DNA from: Firmicutes bacterium CAG:110
GTDB lineage: Bacteria; Bacillota; Clostridia; Oscillospirales; Oscillospiraceae
Direction: 5' to 3'
DNA length: 7,136 bases
NCBI GenBank assembly: GCA_000434635.1
Contig: HF988093.1
Span: 8,461 to 15,596, forward strand
Part shown: positions 5,672 to 7,136 of the stretch, one piece after another
Numbering within the stretch: the stretch's first letter is position 1
Layout of the letters: each line of letters begins with the position of its first letter
The notes under the pieces: generated by a model
What the model saw: only the letters and a program-made list of their open reading frames with translations
Database searches by the model: none
Told to the model about the DNA's origin: nothing
Made by a program: the position numbers and the translations under genes

Positions 5672-7054
5672 ATGGCTAACATGACCCTTACCAAGACCCC
5701 TATGCCTGAGCAGGAACCTCAGGTTCGCGCCCACAACTTCAAGGAGGTTGCGCTGGGCTATACCGCCGAAATGGCGATGGAAGAAGCAGGCCGCTGCCTG
5801 AACTGCAAGAAGCCCAAGTGCGTGGAGGGCTGCCCCGTCAACGTCCGCATCCCCGAGTTCATCGCCAAGGTGCATGAGGGCGATTTCAAGGCCGCTTACG
5901 AGATCATTACATCCACCAACGCCCTGCCCGCCCTGTCCGGCCGTGTCTGCCCGCAGGAGAGCCAGTGCGAGAGCAAGTGCGTCCGGGGCATCAAGGGCGA
6001 AAGCGTCGCCATCGGCCGTCTGGAGCGGTTCGTTGCCGACTGGTACCGGGAGAACGTCAACGCCATGCCCGAGAAGGCCGTCTCCAACGGCATTAAGGTA
6101 GCCGTGGTGGGTTCCGGCCCTGCCGGTCTGACCTGCGCCAGCGACCTTGCCAAGAAGGGCTATCAGGTCTCCATTTTTGAAGCGCTGCACACTGCCGGCG
6201 GCGTGCTGGTTTACGGCATCCCCGAGTTCCGTCTGCCCAAGGCCATCGTGGCCAACGAGGTCAGGAAGCTGGAAGCCCAGGGCGTCGAGGTCATGACCAA
6301 CATGGTCATCGGCCGGGTTCTGACCATTGACGAGCTGTTCGAGATGGGCTACAAGGCCGTGTTCGTCGGCTCCGGCGCGGGTCTGCCCATGTTCATGAAC
6401 ATCCCCGGCGAGTCTTTGAAGGGCGTTCTGTCCGCCAACGAATATCTGACCCGTACCAACCTGATGAAGGCTTACACCGAGGAAGCCGATACCCCCGTCA
6501 TCAAGTCCAAGGCTGTGGCGGTGGTCGGCGGCGGCAACGTGGCCATGGACGCCGCCCGCTGCGCAATGCGTCTGGGCGCGGAGCACGTGTACATCGTCTA
6601 CCGCCGTGGTGAGGCCGAAATGCCCGCCCGTCTGGAAGAGCAGCACCACGCCAAGGAAGAGGGCATCGAGTTCAAGACCCTGTGCAACCCCGTGGAGATT
6701 CTGGGCGGCGAAGATGGCCGCGTGAACGGCATCAAGTGCGTGCGCATGGAGCTGGGCGAGCCGGACGCCTCCGGACGCCGTCGTCCCATCGCCATTGAGG
6801 GCAGCGAGTTTGTGCTGGACGTGGACACCGTTATTATGGCCCTCGGCACCAGCCCCAACCCCCTGATCCGCTCCACCACGCCCGGTCTGGACACCAACCG
6901 CAAGGGCGGCCTGATCGTGGACGAGAACGAGATGACCACCCGTACCGGCGTCTTCGCCGGCGGCGATGCCGTCACCGGCGCTGCCACCGTCATCCTCGCC
7001 ATGGGCGCAGGCAAGAAGGGCGCGGCTGCCATCGACGCATACCTGAAGAAATAA
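5672..7054 (+). CDS. nfnB: NfnB: GltD-like flavoprotein subunit of ferredoxin:NADP+ oxidoreductase
   Basis: Large subunit (460 residues) of NfnAB, holding the bifurcating FAD, the NADP(H) site and two [4Fe-4S] clusters that face ferredoxin. An N-terminal ferredoxin-like domain (about 1-135) has C42, C45, C50 and C54, then C93, C99 and C103: seven cysteines for two clusters, so one ligand must be non-cysteine, as reported in Nfn structures. The FAD-binding Rossmann motif is GSGPAG (147-152) ending at E170; the NADP-binding motif is GGGNVAMD (286-293) followed by YRRGEAEMPAR (310-320); the C-terminal FAD motif is GVFAGGDAV (426-434). An unusually good ribosome binding site AAGGAGGT (5656-5663) overlaps the nfnA stop codon, 8 bases before the ATG. 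Such proteins are often annotated as glutamate synthase small chain (GltD/GltA). The absence of a large glutamate synthase subunit and the adjoining nfnA argue for NfnB, though use in glutamate synthesis cannot be fully excluded. Confidence 0.9.
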   Translation: MANMTLTKTPMPEQEPQVRAHNFKEVALGYTAEMAMEEAGRCLNCKKPKCVEGCPVNVRIPEFIAKVHEGDFKAAYEIITSTNALPALSGRVCPQESQCESKCVRGIKGESVAIGRLERFVADWYRENVNAMPEKAVSNGIKVAVVGSGPAGLTCASDLAKKGYQVSIFEALHTAGGVLVYGIPEFRLPKAIVANEVRKLEAQGVEVMTNMVIGRVLTIDELFEMGYKAVFVGSGAGLPMFMNIPGESLKGVLSANEYLTRTNLMKAYTEEADTPVIKSKAVAVVGGGNVAMDAARCAMRLGAEHVYIVYRRGEAEMPARLEEQHHAKEEGIEFKTLCNPVEILGGEDGRVNGIKCVRMELGEPDASGRRRPIAIEGSEFVLDVDTVIMALGTSPNPLIRSTTPGLDTNRKGGLIVDENEMTTRTGVFAGGDAVTGAATVILAMGAGKKGAAAIDAYLKK

Positions 7055-7072
7055 TCCAAAGCAGTAAAAAAT

Positions 7073-7093
7073 CACCCAACGGTCCGCTGGGTG
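7073..7093 (+). terminator. Hairpin after nfnB
   Basis: CACCCA (7073-7078) pairs with TGGGTG (7088-7093) around a 9-base segment that can add a short CGG/CCG helix. It lies 19 bases after the nfnB stop. The downstream bases (gtcgtaaaac) contain no T-run, while an A-run (7065-7071) precedes it, so on the plus strand it is at best a weak terminator. It may serve as an mRNA 3'-end stabiliser, or, read on the minus strand, as a terminator (hairpin followed by a U-run) for a convergent gene beyond the window. Confidence 0.45.
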
Positions 7094-7110
7094 GTCGTAA
7101 AACAGTGAAT

Positions 7111-7136
7111 GGAGCGTATCGGTGCAGATACGCTCC
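7111..7136 (+). terminator. Perfect 10-bp hairpin at window end, probable nfnAB terminator
   Basis: GGAGCGTATC (7111-7120) and GATACGCTCC (7127-7136) are a perfect inverted repeat with the 6-base loop ggtgca. A stem of this strength 56 bases after the nfnB stop is typical of an intrinsic terminator, but the window ends exactly at the stem base, so the expected T-run cannot be seen. Confidence 0.6.

Noticed and set aside
5579..7075. Long open frame (498 codons) on the minus strand opposite nfnB
   Set aside because: It lies antisense to a gene with complete FeS, FAD and NADP motifs. Its composition (Gly, His, Val, Ala, Asp rich) is what complementary GC-rich codons give, and it has no recognisable domain.

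Overview
The window looks like a stretch of chromosome from a GC-rich anaerobic Firmicute, most likely a gut Oscillospirales/Ruminococcaceae-type clostridium. This rests on the strong G/C third-position bias, canonical sigma-A promoters, GGAGG-type ribosome binding sites, and the gene types (single-pass HtrA, OmpR-type two-component pair, UppP, NfnAB). The genus is an inference and cannot be fixed from the sequence alone.

Layout. Bases 10-175 hold a long imperfect palindrome with inverted-repeat ends. Bases 182-3612, minus strand, hold an apparent envelope-stress operon transcribed in the order OmpR-family response regulator, membrane sensor histidine kinase, membrane-anchored HtrA-like serine protease. 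A 38-bp miniature relative of the palindrome lies between the kinase and protease genes, so the two related repeats bracket htrA and each begins at or a few bases past a stop codon. A divergent intergenic region (3613-3829) carries a minus-strand promoter with a PhoP-box-like pair of direct repeats and a plus-strand TTGAAA-N17-TATGAT promoter. The latter drives uppP (undecaprenyl-diphosphatase, 3830-4660), whose leader has a GC-rich hairpin.

A fully consensus promoter (TTGACA-N17-TATAAT) then precedes nfnA-nfnB (4803-7054). These encode the two subunits of an electron-bifurcating NADH-dependent reduced ferredoxin:NADP+ oxidoreductase. The window ends in two hairpins, the second a perfect 10-bp inverted repeat that is probably the nfnAB terminator, cut at the window edge.

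Functionally there are two themes. One is envelope maintenance: signal sensing, extracytoplasmic protein quality control, and recycling of the undecaprenyl carrier lipid used for cell-wall synthesis. The other is redox balancing of NADH, ferredoxin and NADPH in an anaerobe. The genes are recognisable families. The least explained structure is the pair of palindromic repeats around htrA; I see no clearly new multi-gene system.
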